This document shows positions 37,194 through 45,644 of a stretch of DNA of 64,000 nucleotides, in pieces (within the stretch, counting starts at the first letter, position 1; each line of letters starts with the position of its first letter). The stretch comes from Chromatiales bacterium (ex Bugula neritina AB1) (GTDB lineage: Bacteria > Pseudomonadota > Gammaproteobacteria > Granulosicoccales > Granulosicoccaceae), in NCBI GenBank assembly GCA_001730015.1, contig MDLA01000142.1, positions 1-64,000 of the forward strand, given 5' to 3'. The notes under the pieces are model-generated. The model saw nothing but the letters and a program-made list of their open reading frames with translations, did not search any database and had not been told where the DNA came from. The position numbers and the translations under genes were made by a program.

Positions 37194-37560
37194 GTGCTTC
37201 TTTCTCCCTCCGAGAATAAACTGAAAACTAAATAAGCGTCAAAATAACAGGAATACCGGGTGGAAGGAACCCGTTCGCTGCCTGTTTCATCCAGAGCAAT
37301 TGAGTACAGGGCGTAGTGTTTGTGATCCGGGTCGCAGCGGGTAGGATGCTGTAGCGGTGCTTGATGCTATTGGCGGCCGTTAATCTATCTTTTCCAGCAT
37401 CAACCTTGATAAACGAGGGGGGGGGGCGAGTACGTTGTACTCAACGGCCGACTTGCAGTGGCGAGATGATTATGTGCCTTTAATAATTGTCGCAGTCTTG
37501 CATGGCCGTGGTAACAGGCTTTATCCTGAATAGAGCAACATCAGGTCCGGAATAGCACTT
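37194..37560. other. Divergent intergenic region with a G tract
   Basis: Separates the repeat-protein gene (minus) from the DUF2380 gene (plus). It contains a run of about ten G near 37417. No gene or clear promoter was recognised. Confidence 0.4.
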
Positions 37561-38094
37561 ATGCAAATAAAAGCAATTTGTCCGCAGCGCGTAAGCGCAT
37601 GCAAGATACTGATATTTTTCAGTCTGTTGACGATATCAGCGCCCGCCTGGTCCGCTTCTGTTGCTATCCTTGATTTCGAACTGCATGACTTAACCTTGAA
37701 TCCGGATACAACGGCGGAAATAAAACGCACGGCTACCCTGCGACCATTATTGCTTGAGCAGCTGGTGTCTAACTATCAGCATAGCGTACCGGATAATCCA
37801 GCCAGTGCAAAAACCGAGTCGGCCAAGGGTCAAGGCTATGTCTTTGATAGACCGGAAGTAGCAGCACGCATTGCTGCAGAAGCTGGCGCTGACTGGGTTG
37901 TGTCCGGGCGTCTGCACAAAGCCAGTTTTCTTTTTGTGTATTTGAAAGCTCAACTCATTCAGGCTGACAGCGGGAAAATCGTCGCCGATTTTGTCGTGGA
38001 AATAAAAGGGCCGCAGAAAAAGCTAACAGCTAAAGGGGTCGAAACCCTGGCGCTCCAGGTGCATGAGGTGCTGACCGAACTCGGTGTCGATTAA
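37561..38094 (+). CDS. DUF2380-like secreted protein
   Basis: A 177-residue periplasmic protein: signal ILIFFSLLTISAPAWSASVA, then SVAILDFELHDLTLNPDTTAE, RPEVAARIAAEAGADWVVSGRLHKASFLFVYLKAQL and GKIVADFVVEIKGP. This is the pattern of DUF2380 proteins, which often lie with PQQ-dependent alcohol dehydrogenase genes; function unknown. It opens the methanol island together with the Sel1 protein gene 36 bp downstream. Confidence 0.7.
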   Translation: MQIKAICPQRVSACKILIFFSLLTISAPAWSASVAILDFELHDLTLNPDTTAEIKRTATLRPLLLEQLVSNYQHSVPDNPASAKTESAKGQGYVFDRPEVAARIAAEAGADWVVSGRLHKASFLFVYLKAQLIQADSGKIVADFVVEIKGPQKKLTAKGVETLALQVHEVLTELGVD

Positions 38095-38130
38095 TGCTCC
38101 ATCCAGTTATTACTCACTGATCAGACGAAA

Positions 38131-38625
38131 ATGACCAGACGAAAGTGTGTGCTCGCTGTGGTTCTGGCTGTTGCCTCAGTCGCTGTACTGTCTCCGTTCT
38201 ATAAAGCGCCGGAATCAATCGCTTCAGCGATGGCAAACGGGCAGTACGACCAGGCTGTTTCGTTGCTGAAGAATCCTGCACTTGATTCCCATAGCGGGGC
38301 GCAGGCGACACTGGGCAATATGTATTATCTTGGCCTTGGCGTTGCGCAGAGCTTCCAGCAATCGGCGCAATACTATAGTCGGGCGGCCTTTGCAGGTTCT
38401 ACCGCCGCACAGGTAAATCTGGGCCATCTGTACAGTAGCGGTTTCGGAGTTGAGCAGGATACCCCGTTAGCCTATGCATGGTTTAATCTGGCGAAAAGTA
38501 ATGGCAGCCGTATTGCGCCACTCTATATGGCTGAGATGTTGTCAGAGCACCGCCTGAATTTCAGGGTGGTAGAGCAATTGCAGATCGATTATGCCACCAT
38601 CAAGCAGTTCACCAAACTACATTGA
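38131..38625 (+). CDS. Sel1-repeat secreted protein
   Basis: A 164-residue protein with an N-terminal signal/anchor (CVLAVVLAVASVAVLSPFY) and at least two Sel1-like repeats: ATLGNMYYLGLGVAQSFQQSAQYYSRAA and AQVNLGHLYSSGFGVEQDTPLAYAWFNLA. Sel1 repeats mediate protein-protein contacts. It is 36 bp after the DUF2380 gene, so they are probably cotranscribed; the partner is unknown. Confidence 0.8.
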   Translation: MTRRKCVLAVVLAVASVAVLSPFYKAPESIASAMANGQYDQAVSLLKNPALDSHSGAQATLGNMYYLGLGVAQSFQQSAQYYSRAAFAGSTAAQVNLGHLYSSGFGVEQDTPLAYAWFNLAKSNGSRIAPLYMAEMLSEHRLNFRVVEQLQIDYATIKQFTKLH

Positions 38626-38704
38626 ATTTGCGTTTGACCATAATATACCAATAGCTTTTGTATCAACCGGGTTGTAAATCGGTATTGCCGGGAGTTTGTG
38701 CTGA

Positions 38705-39688
38705 TTAGTCCGTTTGACTTGTTATAAAATTCCCGTAGGCGCGGGGACTGTCACCGGTATCTATCGTGTCGGTTATCTCACCCGTTCTGGCGTTAAATAC
38801 CGTCACTGTATTGCTAAACCAGTTAGCCACATAGACATGCAGGTCGTCACAGTGGGTATTAATACCTTCCGGATATTCTTCTACATCAATCAGACCGATC
38901 GGTTTCAGCGTGGTAGTGTCAATAATACTGACGGTATCGTCGTACTGGTTTGTGACAAAAGCGCGTGAATCGTTCAGAGCCAGGCTGACTGCATACGGTC
39001 GCTCTCCAACACTGACATGCGCCTTGAGCTGCATAGCCTGAGTATCGATGACAGAAATGGAGTTACTCATAACATTGGCTACATAGAGAGTCCGGCCGTC
39101 TGTGCTGAGCTTCATTCCAAACGGTCGCTCTCCGGTTTCGACTTTGGCCGTGAGTTTCAATGTACGGGTGTCGATTGCAACAACGAGGTTGTCGTCGCGT
39201 ATGCTGACATAGAGAGTATGTTTGTCAGGGCTGATCACCAGCCCGGAAGGGGAGCGACCTACCGCGACATTCGCTTCTGTTTCCCAGCTACGGGTATCAA
39301 TAATGCTGACGTAATCATCATACCAGTCGGCAACAAAAAGCCTGTCGCCTACAGCTAACAGGGCCAATGGGCCGGGTCCGGTGTTCAGGTTTCTGACTAC
39401 TTTGAGCTCTGAAATATCAATGACAGACACACTGCCATCACCCGGGTTCGAGACAAACGCGTATTTCCCTATGTTGTCTACTGAAACACCGGCTGGTTCT
39501 TTGCCAACCGGAATTGTCGCTTCGACGGCGTTGTTGCTTGTATTAATAACGGTGACATTGCCGGATTGCTGGTTTGTGATAAATGCCAGCGGAGCGGCTC
39601 CGACCGTGTACGCAAAGCAGCAGGTGCTCAAACAGATGCCTAACAGAAGAGGTTTAAATAGCAAGCAGCCTCTGGTAGTAATAATCAT
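38705..39688 (-). CDS. Secreted YVTN-type beta-propeller protein
   Basis: A 327-residue periplasmic propeller: signal GICLSTCCFAYTVGAAPLA and about seven blades of the YVTN type, each with the pattern VSIIDTxTxxxxAxVxVGxxPxG, such as VSIIDTRSWETEANVAVGRSP and ISVIDTQAMQLKAHVSVGER. Such propellers accompany quinoprotein dehydrogenases in many methylotrophs; the job is unknown. It lies downstream of the mxaD-like gene on the same strand, with a 7 x 12-bp tandem repeat between them. Confidence 0.85.
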   Translation of the reverse strand: MIITTRGCLLFKPLLLGICLSTCCFAYTVGAAPLAFITNQQSGNVTVINTSNNAVEATIPVGKEPAGVSVDNIGKYAFVSNPGDGSVSVIDISELKVVRNLNTGPGPLALLAVGDRLFVADWYDDYVSIIDTRSWETEANVAVGRSPSGLVISPDKHTLYVSIRDDNLVVAIDTRTLKLTAKVETGERPFGMKLSTDGRTLYVANVMSNSISVIDTQAMQLKAHVSVGERPYAVSLALNDSRAFVTNQYDDTVSIIDTTTLKPIGLIDVEEYPEGINTHCDDLHVYVANWFSNTVTVFNARTGEITDTIDTGDSPRAYGNFITSQTD

Positions 39689-39764
39689 CCCTGGATATAA
39701 AAACTACAAAAATAAATCTCTGAATATTCCATCGAGTGCCAGTTCACTGTTGGTTCCCTCGATT

Positions 39765-39848
39765 ACTCAGGTAACTACTCAGGTAACTACTTAGGCAATT
39801 ACTCTGGTTGTTATTCAAGCTAGTATTCCAGATATTATTCCGGTGCTT
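39765..39848. repeat. Seven degenerate 12-bp tandem repeats
   Basis: Units from 39765: ACTCAGGTAACT (twice exactly), ACTTAGGCAATT, ACTCTGGTTGTT, ATTCAAGCTAGT, ATTCCAGATATT and ATTCCGGTGCTT, each 12 bp. The last two overlap the stop region of the mxaD-like gene and the rest lie in the leader of the propeller gene. In the mxaD frame each unit carries a stop codon. Confidence 0.8.
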
Positions 39849-40392
39849 CAATAATTTTCTTCAGGTGAGCGAGTCCAGCCTGATACAAACCTGTCACGGC
39901 AGCTACAGCAGCTTCGTCGTTTAGTTCCGGTGGAGGATCATTGTTGGGATAGCCGCGATAAAACGCCCCTTTCCAGGTAACCACGCTGGTATCGCCGTTT
40001 GCTTTAACCGATACGGTGGATGAGTAGTTGTTAACCGGCAGGATAGCGACATCGTGCGTCTCGTTTGGAATTCGATACGTGTAGCGCATTTTTTCCTCGC
40101 TGTACTTCTTTAGTGTTTCATAGACCTTAATTCCTGGTCCTAAAGTGAGTACTCGCATTGCCCCGGGCTCATTGCCGCCTTCTATTTCAGTGCTCTCAAC
40201 CATGGGTAGCCAGGTATGGGCATTGCCGAAATCTTTTATCATTGCCCAGACTTCGGCGGCGGGTGCGTTTATCGCCACTGTTTCTGTTACTTTCTGGCGT
40301 GTAGGTCCGTGCGCCCAGGACGCAGTTGAATAGAAAAAACACAGTGCAAGCAGCAGCGAAGATTTGTGCCATTGATATAGACGTGAGGTCAT
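39835..40392 (-). CDS. mxaD: MxaD-like SRPBCC-family periplasmic protein
   Basis: About 185 residues from ATG 40392 (MTSRLYQWHKSSLLLALCFF); a longer version from 40440 adds 16 residues. Signal peptide then HGPTRQKVTETVAINAPAAEVWAMIKDFGNAHTWLPMV, the polyketide-cyclase/SRPBCC fold. MxaD proteins are periplasmic and affect methanol oxidation and the MDH-cytochrome contact. Assignment as MxaD rather than another SRPBCC protein rests on the island context and the NAPAAEVW...WLPMV pattern. Confidence 0.75.
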   Translation of the reverse strand: MTSRLYQWHKSSLLLALCFFYSTASWAHGPTRQKVTETVAINAPAAEVWAMIKDFGNAHTWLPMVESTEIEGGNEPGAMRVLTLGPGIKVYETLKKYSEEKMRYTYRIPNETHDVAILPVNNYSSTVSVKANGDTSVVTWKGAFYRGYPNNDPPPELNDEAAVAAVTGLYQAGLAHLKKIIEAPE

Positions 40393-40488
40393 AAGTTTTC
40401 CAGATATATTGATTTGTTGTAGAGCTTCCCGCACTCTCAAACTTAAAATAACAGAGGTTCGAGTCGTGTTGCAATTGAATAATCCGGC

Positions 40489-41013
40489 TTAGTTTTTACC
40501 CGGAATCAACGCTTGCGGTGCATCGATGAAAGTTATGCTGAGGTTATGAACCTGAGTTTGCTCAAAGCGTGATAGATCAGATGTACTGCCTGGAGCAGAA
40601 TTGACCAGACCGATCATCGGCAGGCCTTTTTTCAGTTTTCGATTGGCTTTGTCTACGCTGTCGTGCAATTTCGCGGAATAGGGAAGGGCAAAGGAGCGAG
40701 GTGTAGTTCTACCTAACCCGGTGCTGATGTCGGCAGCCCATAAATAGATGCGGTGCGGTTCGTCAACATTGATCGCATGCAAATAGAATTTTTCGGGTAA
40801 ATCACGTTCGGTTGGCCAGCCCAGAATTTTCGGCCACGAGTGATAGGTTATTAAAAAAAATACCATTACAAAGATATTCATACCGAGTTTGACAACCCAG
40901 TTCCACGGTGTAAACAGATTGAGTGCCAGCAACAGCACTACAACCACCAGATAAGCTACCGTGAGTGCAGTGATATCAGCCATTGGTATGGTCGATTCCA
41001 GAAGATCAGTCAT
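40489..41013 (-). CDS. Membrane protein of unknown function, third gene of a TolQ-like module
   Basis: 174 residues, not recognised. Two N-terminal membrane helices (ALTVAYLVVVVLLLALNLFT and KLGMNIFVMVFFLITYHSW) precede a periplasmic domain with ERDLPEKFYLHAINVDEPHRIYLW and SFALPYSAKLHDSVDKANRK. The start codon overlaps the stop of the preceding gene (TAATG), so it is translationally coupled to it. Together with its two upstream neighbours it forms a small membrane module. Confidence 0.75.
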   Translation of the reverse strand: MTDLLESTIPMADITALTVAYLVVVVLLLALNLFTPWNWVVKLGMNIFVMVFFLITYHSWPKILGWPTERDLPEKFYLHAINVDEPHRIYLWAADISTGLGRTTPRSFALPYSAKLHDSVDKANRKLKKGLPMIGLVNSAPGSTSDLSRFEQTQVHNLSITFIDAPQALIPGKN

Positions 41014-41624
41014 TATCGGGGGACGAGCTGTTTGGGTAATTGGTTAATGTTACTGATGCTGCCATCCGCACCCAGTGTGAAGCGCACTGCTGTTTTTTCT
41101 TCGCCTTTGGTATTCAGTTTGGTTTCCCCGTAGTAGGCGACGGTATACACTGGGTTTATCCTCGATACCTTCACGGTGACAGGCACCGGTTGCCGGGTTT
41201 CTGAATCGTAGTAGTGAACATTAACAATGTATTCACCAGCAACAATGCCGCGGATCGCTGCAATTTCCTGATTCAGCGGATTGTCAATCTGCTTTCCCTC
41301 GACAGTGATAGTGTCATTAAGCATTCCCCGGTCATCTCTGTCAAGGTGAACAAGGCCACTGCTGCGATTGCGAAACCAGACTATATTGCCGTTTGGATCT
41401 TCGACCCAGGTATCTATATCGTCAGGACTGTTGTCCGCCCAGGTAACGCTGATTACGTATTCGGCGTTTATATTTATTTTCCCGCTATCTTTGGTCGGGC
41501 TCAAAAATAAAATGGCAATAAAAAAGAGCAGAATGAAGCCAAGCAGAATATTAAACAGCAGATCGGTAAACGGATCTGAACCTGCAGCAGTGCCGCGGTA
41601 CCCTGATCGCAGTTTTACCGCCAA
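41013..41624 (-). CDS. Membrane-anchored protein with a DUF2135-like domain, second gene of a TolQ-like module
   Basis: 203 residues: one N-terminal membrane helix (LLFNILLGFILLFFIAILFL), as in TolR/ExbD-type partners, followed by a periplasmic domain with ISVTWADNSPDDIDTWVEDP and NGNIVWFRNRSSGLVHLDRD, resembling DUF2135/YfaP-type sequence. Its start is 2 bp after the TolQ-like stop and its end overlaps the next start. An ExbD-like partner role is inferred from topology and order, not from ExbD sequence motifs. Confidence 0.75.
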   Translation of the reverse strand: MAVKLRSGYRGTAAGSDPFTDLLFNILLGFILLFFIAILFLSPTKDSGKININAEYVISVTWADNSPDDIDTWVEDPNGNIVWFRNRSSGLVHLDRDDRGMLNDTITVEGKQIDNPLNQEIAAIRGIVAGEYIVNVHYYDSETRQPVPVTVKVSRINPVYTVAYYGETKLNTKGEEKTAVRFTLGADGSISNINQLPKQLVPR

Positions 41625-41626
41625 GG

Positions 41627-42367
41627 TTAATAACTAAATTGGTGATGATTGCGGTGTCTGAGCCTGAGTATTAAACCGACGAGGTGTTCAGATTGCCGGC
41701 CCAGAACCATAAACTGTACGCTGAGTAGCGTAGCACCTACCAGGCCGCTCAAAGTAGTAAACAGTGCGGTGCCCATTCCACCACTCATTGTAACCAGCAG
41801 TTCTTTCAATCCCTCTGGGCCCTGTAATGAGGGTCCGACTAACGATGTTCCGGTTATCGACGATCCGGAGAGGGATGTGAAAATGAGAATGAAACCGATT
41901 ATTGTTCCGACCAGCCCTAGCCGGATGGCAAGATCAACCAGAAACCAGCCAAGTTCCACCGGGCTGCGGAGTTTGTCGGCGTAAATTTCGACAATTGCAT
42001 CATACGACTCATGCGTCTCCCGGGAGTTTGCTGCAGTGTTAACGCCCGACTCATCAAGAAAGTTTTCGATTAATCCGGTTTTTTCTTGTATTGCAGAGTT
42101 ATTGCCAAGCAAATGCAGTTTAGCGGTTTCGATTTGCTGTGAGTAACTGATGATATGCCAGGCAGCATACGCGGTAGAAAATACGATAAGTGCGGCAATA
42201 GCCGAAGTCAGGTAGCTGCGGTCTGCCTGGTAGATAGTTGAAACGATGTTCAAGTCCCAGCTGATGTAGAGAGCAATTGTCGCTATAGATAGATACAGAA
42301 ACCAGATCAGCGCGTGATGGTGGGGAGGCAAAAAATGTTGCTGTTGAGATATTGCTGTTGGATCCAA
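41627..42367 (-). CDS. MotA/TolQ/ExbB-family proton channel protein
   Basis: 246 residues with three membrane helices and the MotA/TolQ/ExbB signature: LAIRLGLVGTIIGFILIFTS and GLKELLVTMSGGMGTALFTTLSGLVGATLL. It probably couples proton flow to a periplasmic partner through the two following genes. The TTG at 42367 is used, as no ATG is closer to the first helix. A 232-bp gap to the divergent SoxYZ-like gene probably holds two promoters. What it energises here is unknown. Confidence 0.8.
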   Translation of the reverse strand: MDPTAISQQQHFLPPHHHALIWFLYLSIATIALYISWDLNIVSTIYQADRSYLTSAIAALIVFSTAYAAWHIISYSQQIETAKLHLLGNNSAIQEKTGLIENFLDESGVNTAANSRETHESYDAIVEIYADKLRSPVELGWFLVDLAIRLGLVGTIIGFILIFTSLSGSSITGTSLVGPSLQGPEGLKELLVTMSGGMGTALFTTLSGLVGATLLSVQFMVLGRQSEHLVGLILRLRHRNHHQFSY

Positions 42368-42599
42368 TTGCCGTAGTCCGGTTTAAGCGGGGTACCGGGT
42401 GAGGGTATACGTTAGCACATTTTGTCTCAAATAAAATAAGGATCTCTGGAGTATGGAGGTCAGGCACTTTGCGGCGACTGTGCGAGGTGGACAGTTGCCG
42501 GACACTACAGTTTGTGCCATCCTTATCCGTTAATTCAGGCCATAACATGCGTTATTGCCCGTGATTCAACACGGATAACCACCATGGAGAACATAATAC

Positions 42600-43457
42600 A
42601 TGTTTCGTAGAGTTTTATCTTCGTGGGAATCGGAGCCCGCGTATAGAGGGTGCCGCTGGGTCGCTATTTTTCTTCTGGTGCTGGCGGGTGGTGGTTTTGC
42701 TCACGCTGCAGATTCCAGATCCGCAGAGGGAGATCGCTGGGAAATACTTCGCGCACAGCTCTTTGAAGACAGAGTGGTAAACGAGGGTGAAGCCATAATT
42801 AGAGTAACGGCTCCCGGTCGTGCCTTTGATGCGGCAAGAGTGCCTGTAACAGTGCATGCGACCCGGTCTTTGCCTGAAGATCGCTATATCCACAAGCTCT
42901 ACATTGTCGTCGACAACAATCCTCTGCCTGTCGCGGGAACGTTTACTTTTGAGCCGAATAATGGCTGGGATACTGTGAACACGGAGCTCAGAATCAACGA
43001 ATACTCCCACCTGCGCGTTATTGCCGAACTGGACGACGGAACTTTGCATATGACGAAATCATTTGTTAAAGCGGTTGGCGGATGTTCGGCACCGCCGAGT
43101 AGCTACGATAGATCAGATGCAACCCTGTTGGGCAGTTTCAAGGGCGGGATCAATGAATTCCTAAATCCTGCAGCGCCGGCAGTCGCAACAGTCAGGGTAG
43201 TACATCCTAACGCCAGTGGTATGCAATTTGATCAATATACGCGTACTTACATCCAGCCGCATTACATACATACGATGGGTGCGGAATTTAACGGGCGTAC
43301 GTTATTTACGCTGGAAACGAATTTTTCTCTTAGTCAGGATCCGGTGCTTGGGTTTAACTTCAGTCCGGAAGAGGATGGTCAGCTGACAATCTACGCGCTA
43401 GATTCCAAAGACAGCCGATTCGAGCAATCGTGGGATTTGAAATCGAGTAATTTATAA
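42600..43457 (+). CDS. SoxYZ-like carrier protein, quinoprotein-associated (copy 1)
   Basis: 285 residues: signal sequence (VAIFLLVLAGGGFAHAADS), a SoxY-like domain ending with GGCSAPPS and carrier Cys162, then a SoxZ-like domain with VRVVHPNASGMQFDQYTRTY and NFSLSQDPVLGFNFSPEEDG. Fused SoxYZ-like carriers (TIGR04557-like) occur with PQQ alcohol dehydrogenases. In sulfur oxidisers SoxYZ carries intermediates on the terminal Cys; here the cargo is unknown. The ATG at 42600 follows a clear AT-rich leader. A paralogue starts 51 bp downstream. Confidence 0.85.
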   Translation: MFRRVLSSWESEPAYRGCRWVAIFLLVLAGGGFAHAADSRSAEGDRWEILRAQLFEDRVVNEGEAIIRVTAPGRAFDAARVPVTVHATRSLPEDRYIHKLYIVVDNNPLPVAGTFTFEPNNGWDTVNTELRINEYSHLRVIAELDDGTLHMTKSFVKAVGGCSAPPSSYDRSDATLLGSFKGGINEFLNPAAPAVATVRVVHPNASGMQFDQYTRTYIQPHYIHTMGAEFNGRTLFTLETNFSLSQDPVLGFNFSPEEDGQLTIYALDSKDSRFEQSWDLKSSNL

Positions 43458-43508
43458 AATTGAACCACTTATAGCAATTCTGACTGCTATACCAACCGCG
43501 AAACATAC

Positions 43509-44333
43509 TTGATGAAAACACTACCGTCAAACCCTTTGAAGGCAACAGCGGCTCTGTTAGGGAGCTTTTTACTGTTAATTTCAATGTTATCGCTACCTGC
43601 CGGCGCTGCTGAGGATCCACGCTGGACACAATTGCGCACGTCGTATTTTGGTGACCGTGAGATCACCAGCGGTGACACTATTATCACGATGGAAGCACCG
43701 AAACGCGCGCACGATGCAGCGACTGTACCTATTGTGTTGGAAGTCTTTGATACCTCAGTAAAAATCAAACAGGTGCATCTATTCGTTGATCAGAATCCGT
43801 TACCACTGGCGGGCATATTTAAGTTTCGTGATGAAGCAGATGGCTGGCACTCGTTTGAAACCCGAATCAGAATTAATGAATACACGAATGTGCGCGCTGT
43901 TGCCGAGCTTGAAAACGGTGACTTGCACATGACTGAACGATTCGTGAAAGCCGCTGGCGGGTGCTCGGCACCATCAATGGCAGACATGGATGCTGCAATG
44001 GCACGTGCGGGAAAAATGAAAATACTGCTCGATGAAATAAACGATGAGGGTCTGGCGAGCGCATCGGCGGTGATTAAAATCAGTCACCCCAACAATTCTG
44101 GCATGCAGTTCGACCAGATATCGAGGAACTACATACCCGCATTTTTTGTACACACTATTGTGGCTGAGCTCGATGGCAAGCCACTGCTTGATATAGAAAC
44201 GAATTTTTCACTCAGTGAAAACCCTGTTATCCGGTTGAACTTTTCACCGGAAACTACTCAGAAAAATCTACTGGTGTACGCGGTTGACTCCAAAGGCAAC
44301 CGGTATCAAAAGGCCCTTCACGAGCCAAATTGA
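43509..44333 (+). CDS. SoxYZ-like carrier protein, quinoprotein-associated (copy 2)
   Basis: 274 residues with the same architecture as copy 1: signal LLGSFLLLISMLSLPAGAAED, SoxY-like domain ending GGCSAPSMADMD (Cys151), and SoxZ-like VIKISHPNNSGMQFDQISRN and NFSLSENPVIRLNFSPETTQ. Shared segments such as GWxSFETRIRINEYTN and ELENGDLHMTERFVKAAGGC show a tandem duplication. The two copies differ in the loop after the Cys and in the N-terminus. They may carry different groups or form a heterodimer. Confidence 0.85.
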   Translation: MMKTLPSNPLKATAALLGSFLLLISMLSLPAGAAEDPRWTQLRTSYFGDREITSGDTIITMEAPKRAHDAATVPIVLEVFDTSVKIKQVHLFVDQNPLPLAGIFKFRDEADGWHSFETRIRINEYTNVRAVAELENGDLHMTERFVKAAGGCSAPSMADMDAAMARAGKMKILLDEINDEGLASASAVIKISHPNNSGMQFDQISRNYIPAFFVHTIVAELDGKPLLDIETNFSLSENPVIRLNFSPETTQKNLLVYAVDSKGNRYQKALHEPN

Positions 44334-44365
44334 GGAACTTTTGCTCTTTATTTATGCTTGCTTCT

Positions 44366-44725
44366 TCAAAAGCAGAGCAGAGTGGATTCGGCCTGGTATT
44401 TCTGCAGAGTCTTGACGCGCTCTTTTGCCCAGTGTGAGTCACGGAAAAAGATACCGCGTTGTCCTCGATCAAGTTGAACCTGCATGATAGTCTGGGCTTC
44501 CTCAAATTCTGCATAGCTCATCTTTGACTTGATAAAATCAACGCTGCATGAGCACTGATGCAGCGATTCCACTGAATTCCCGTTTGCCGCCATGCAGCCA
44601 AGTACGTAGTCTGCGATAGCTACCGTGGGAAAATCGTCCGTTTTGCAGTCGCACGAGTCTGTGGCCATTGCATAGGTGGTGAAAGTCAGAAAGACCGCTG
44701 ATAAAATAATTTTGATTCGAAGCAT
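44366..44725 (-). CDS. Small cysteine-rich secreted protein of unknown function
   Basis: 119 residues: signal MLRIKIILSAVFLTFTTYAMA followed by TDSCDCKTDDFPTVAIADYV, GCMAANGNS, HQCSCSVDFI and a helical C-terminal part ending STLLCF. Six or so cysteines suggest disulfides or a metal site. Not recognised. It is convergent with the SoxYZ-like genes and 34 bp after the next gene upstream on the same strand. Confidence 0.6.
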   Translation of the reverse strand: MLRIKIILSAVFLTFTTYAMATDSCDCKTDDFPTVAIADYVLGCMAANGNSVESLHQCSCSVDFIKSKMSYAEFEEAQTIMQVQLDRGQRGIFFRDSHWAKERVKTLQKYQAESTLLCF

Positions 44726-44759
44726 TAGTTAATTTACCTGGGAAAGTTATAGAGTCTGG

Positions 44760-45491
44760 CTATGTGCCTGGTGCATTCAGCTTAATATCGTGTCTAAAGT
44801 AGAATATGCCGTCATTCCGCGAATCGACAGAAATCCCGACCACATCGCCTGGTACCTCTTCACTGAGGTTGATCGATATTTTTGCATGCCGGTACTCAGG
44901 ACGTTCTGCCAGATAGGTGTCTTGAATAAACGGCGAGAACGCCAGGAGCGTTGCTTTTATCTGTTTGTCATTCCACGTGATCTCTTCGTCAGTTACCTGT
45001 ACTGCTTCAGCCGCCAGTGCGTCCCGTATACGGTTTCGAAAGTACAGAACACCACCGCCAGTCTCCCGGCCGATTTTCTGAGCGACATGTTCCATCATCG
45101 CAATAATCACCGGGTTGCCGCGAAACTGCTTGAAGTCGGGAAAAGCCATTTTATGCTCGCCCGTTAGAAAATCCAGTACAACATCCCGTTTATCATCAGC
45201 GTGCACCTGGTTAATCCGAAGGAGAACCTCGTCAATTTTTTCCGGTTCTGCCTGAGATTTGCTGGAATACCGGTAAACCAGATTCTCGCCTTGTTCGGTA
45301 TTGGCAAGATGAGACCTATCGTAAATAAGTTTCTGAGCGAGGGTCAGTTCTGTAAACGCGTGGGAAGTCACAGGCAACGCAGCAAACGTAATCAGTGTCA
45401 CTGCGAATGCTGTTGCAACAGACGGTGATTTGCAGCTAAACAATTCGCGTATCCGGCTGAGCAGAGCGGTACCGGCATTATAGACGGGCAT
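44760..45491 (-). CDS. Secreted protein of unknown function in the quinoprotein island
   Basis: 243 residues: signal-like segment VATAFAVTLITFAALPVTSHAF, then FTELTLAQKLIYDRSHLANT, QGENLVYRYSSKSQAEPEKI, KMAFPDFKQFRGNPVIIAMMEH, GGGVLYFRNRIRDAL and PGDVVGISVDSRN. The blocks look well structured but no family is recognised. The ATG at 45491 is 153 bp from the divergent metallohydrolase gene. Coexpression with the downstream small Cys-rich protein is likely. Confidence 0.6.
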   Translation of the reverse strand: MPVYNAGTALLSRIRELFSCKSPSVATAFAVTLITFAALPVTSHAFTELTLAQKLIYDRSHLANTEQGENLVYRYSSKSQAEPEKIDEVLLRINQVHADDKRDVVLDFLTGEHKMAFPDFKQFRGNPVIIAMMEHVAQKIGRETGGGVLYFRNRIRDALAAEAVQVTDEEITWNDKQIKATLLAFSPFIQDTYLAERPEYRHAKISINLSEEVPGDVVGISVDSRNDGIFYFRHDIKLNAPGT

Positions 45492-45644
45492 AGGTTTTAC
45501 TCGGTGAAGGTGTCAAACATCGTTCTGATACTGTATTGGTGGGCGTAAGATTAAGTCAAGTGATCCGTTCCCGGTTGTTATTATCGGAACCTTCATCCGG
45601 TGTGTTAATTCTATCTGACGTTTACAGTATGAGGAGAATATCAA

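Noticed and set aside
36211-37224. Long plus-strand frame of 337 codons over the repeat-protein gene
   Set aside because: It is the exact antisense of the seven-repeat coding sequence; the product is Ser/Val-rich with no domain and no ribosome binding site.
39765-39848. Tandem repeats as a CRISPR array
   Set aside because: The units are 12 bp, contiguous and without spacers.
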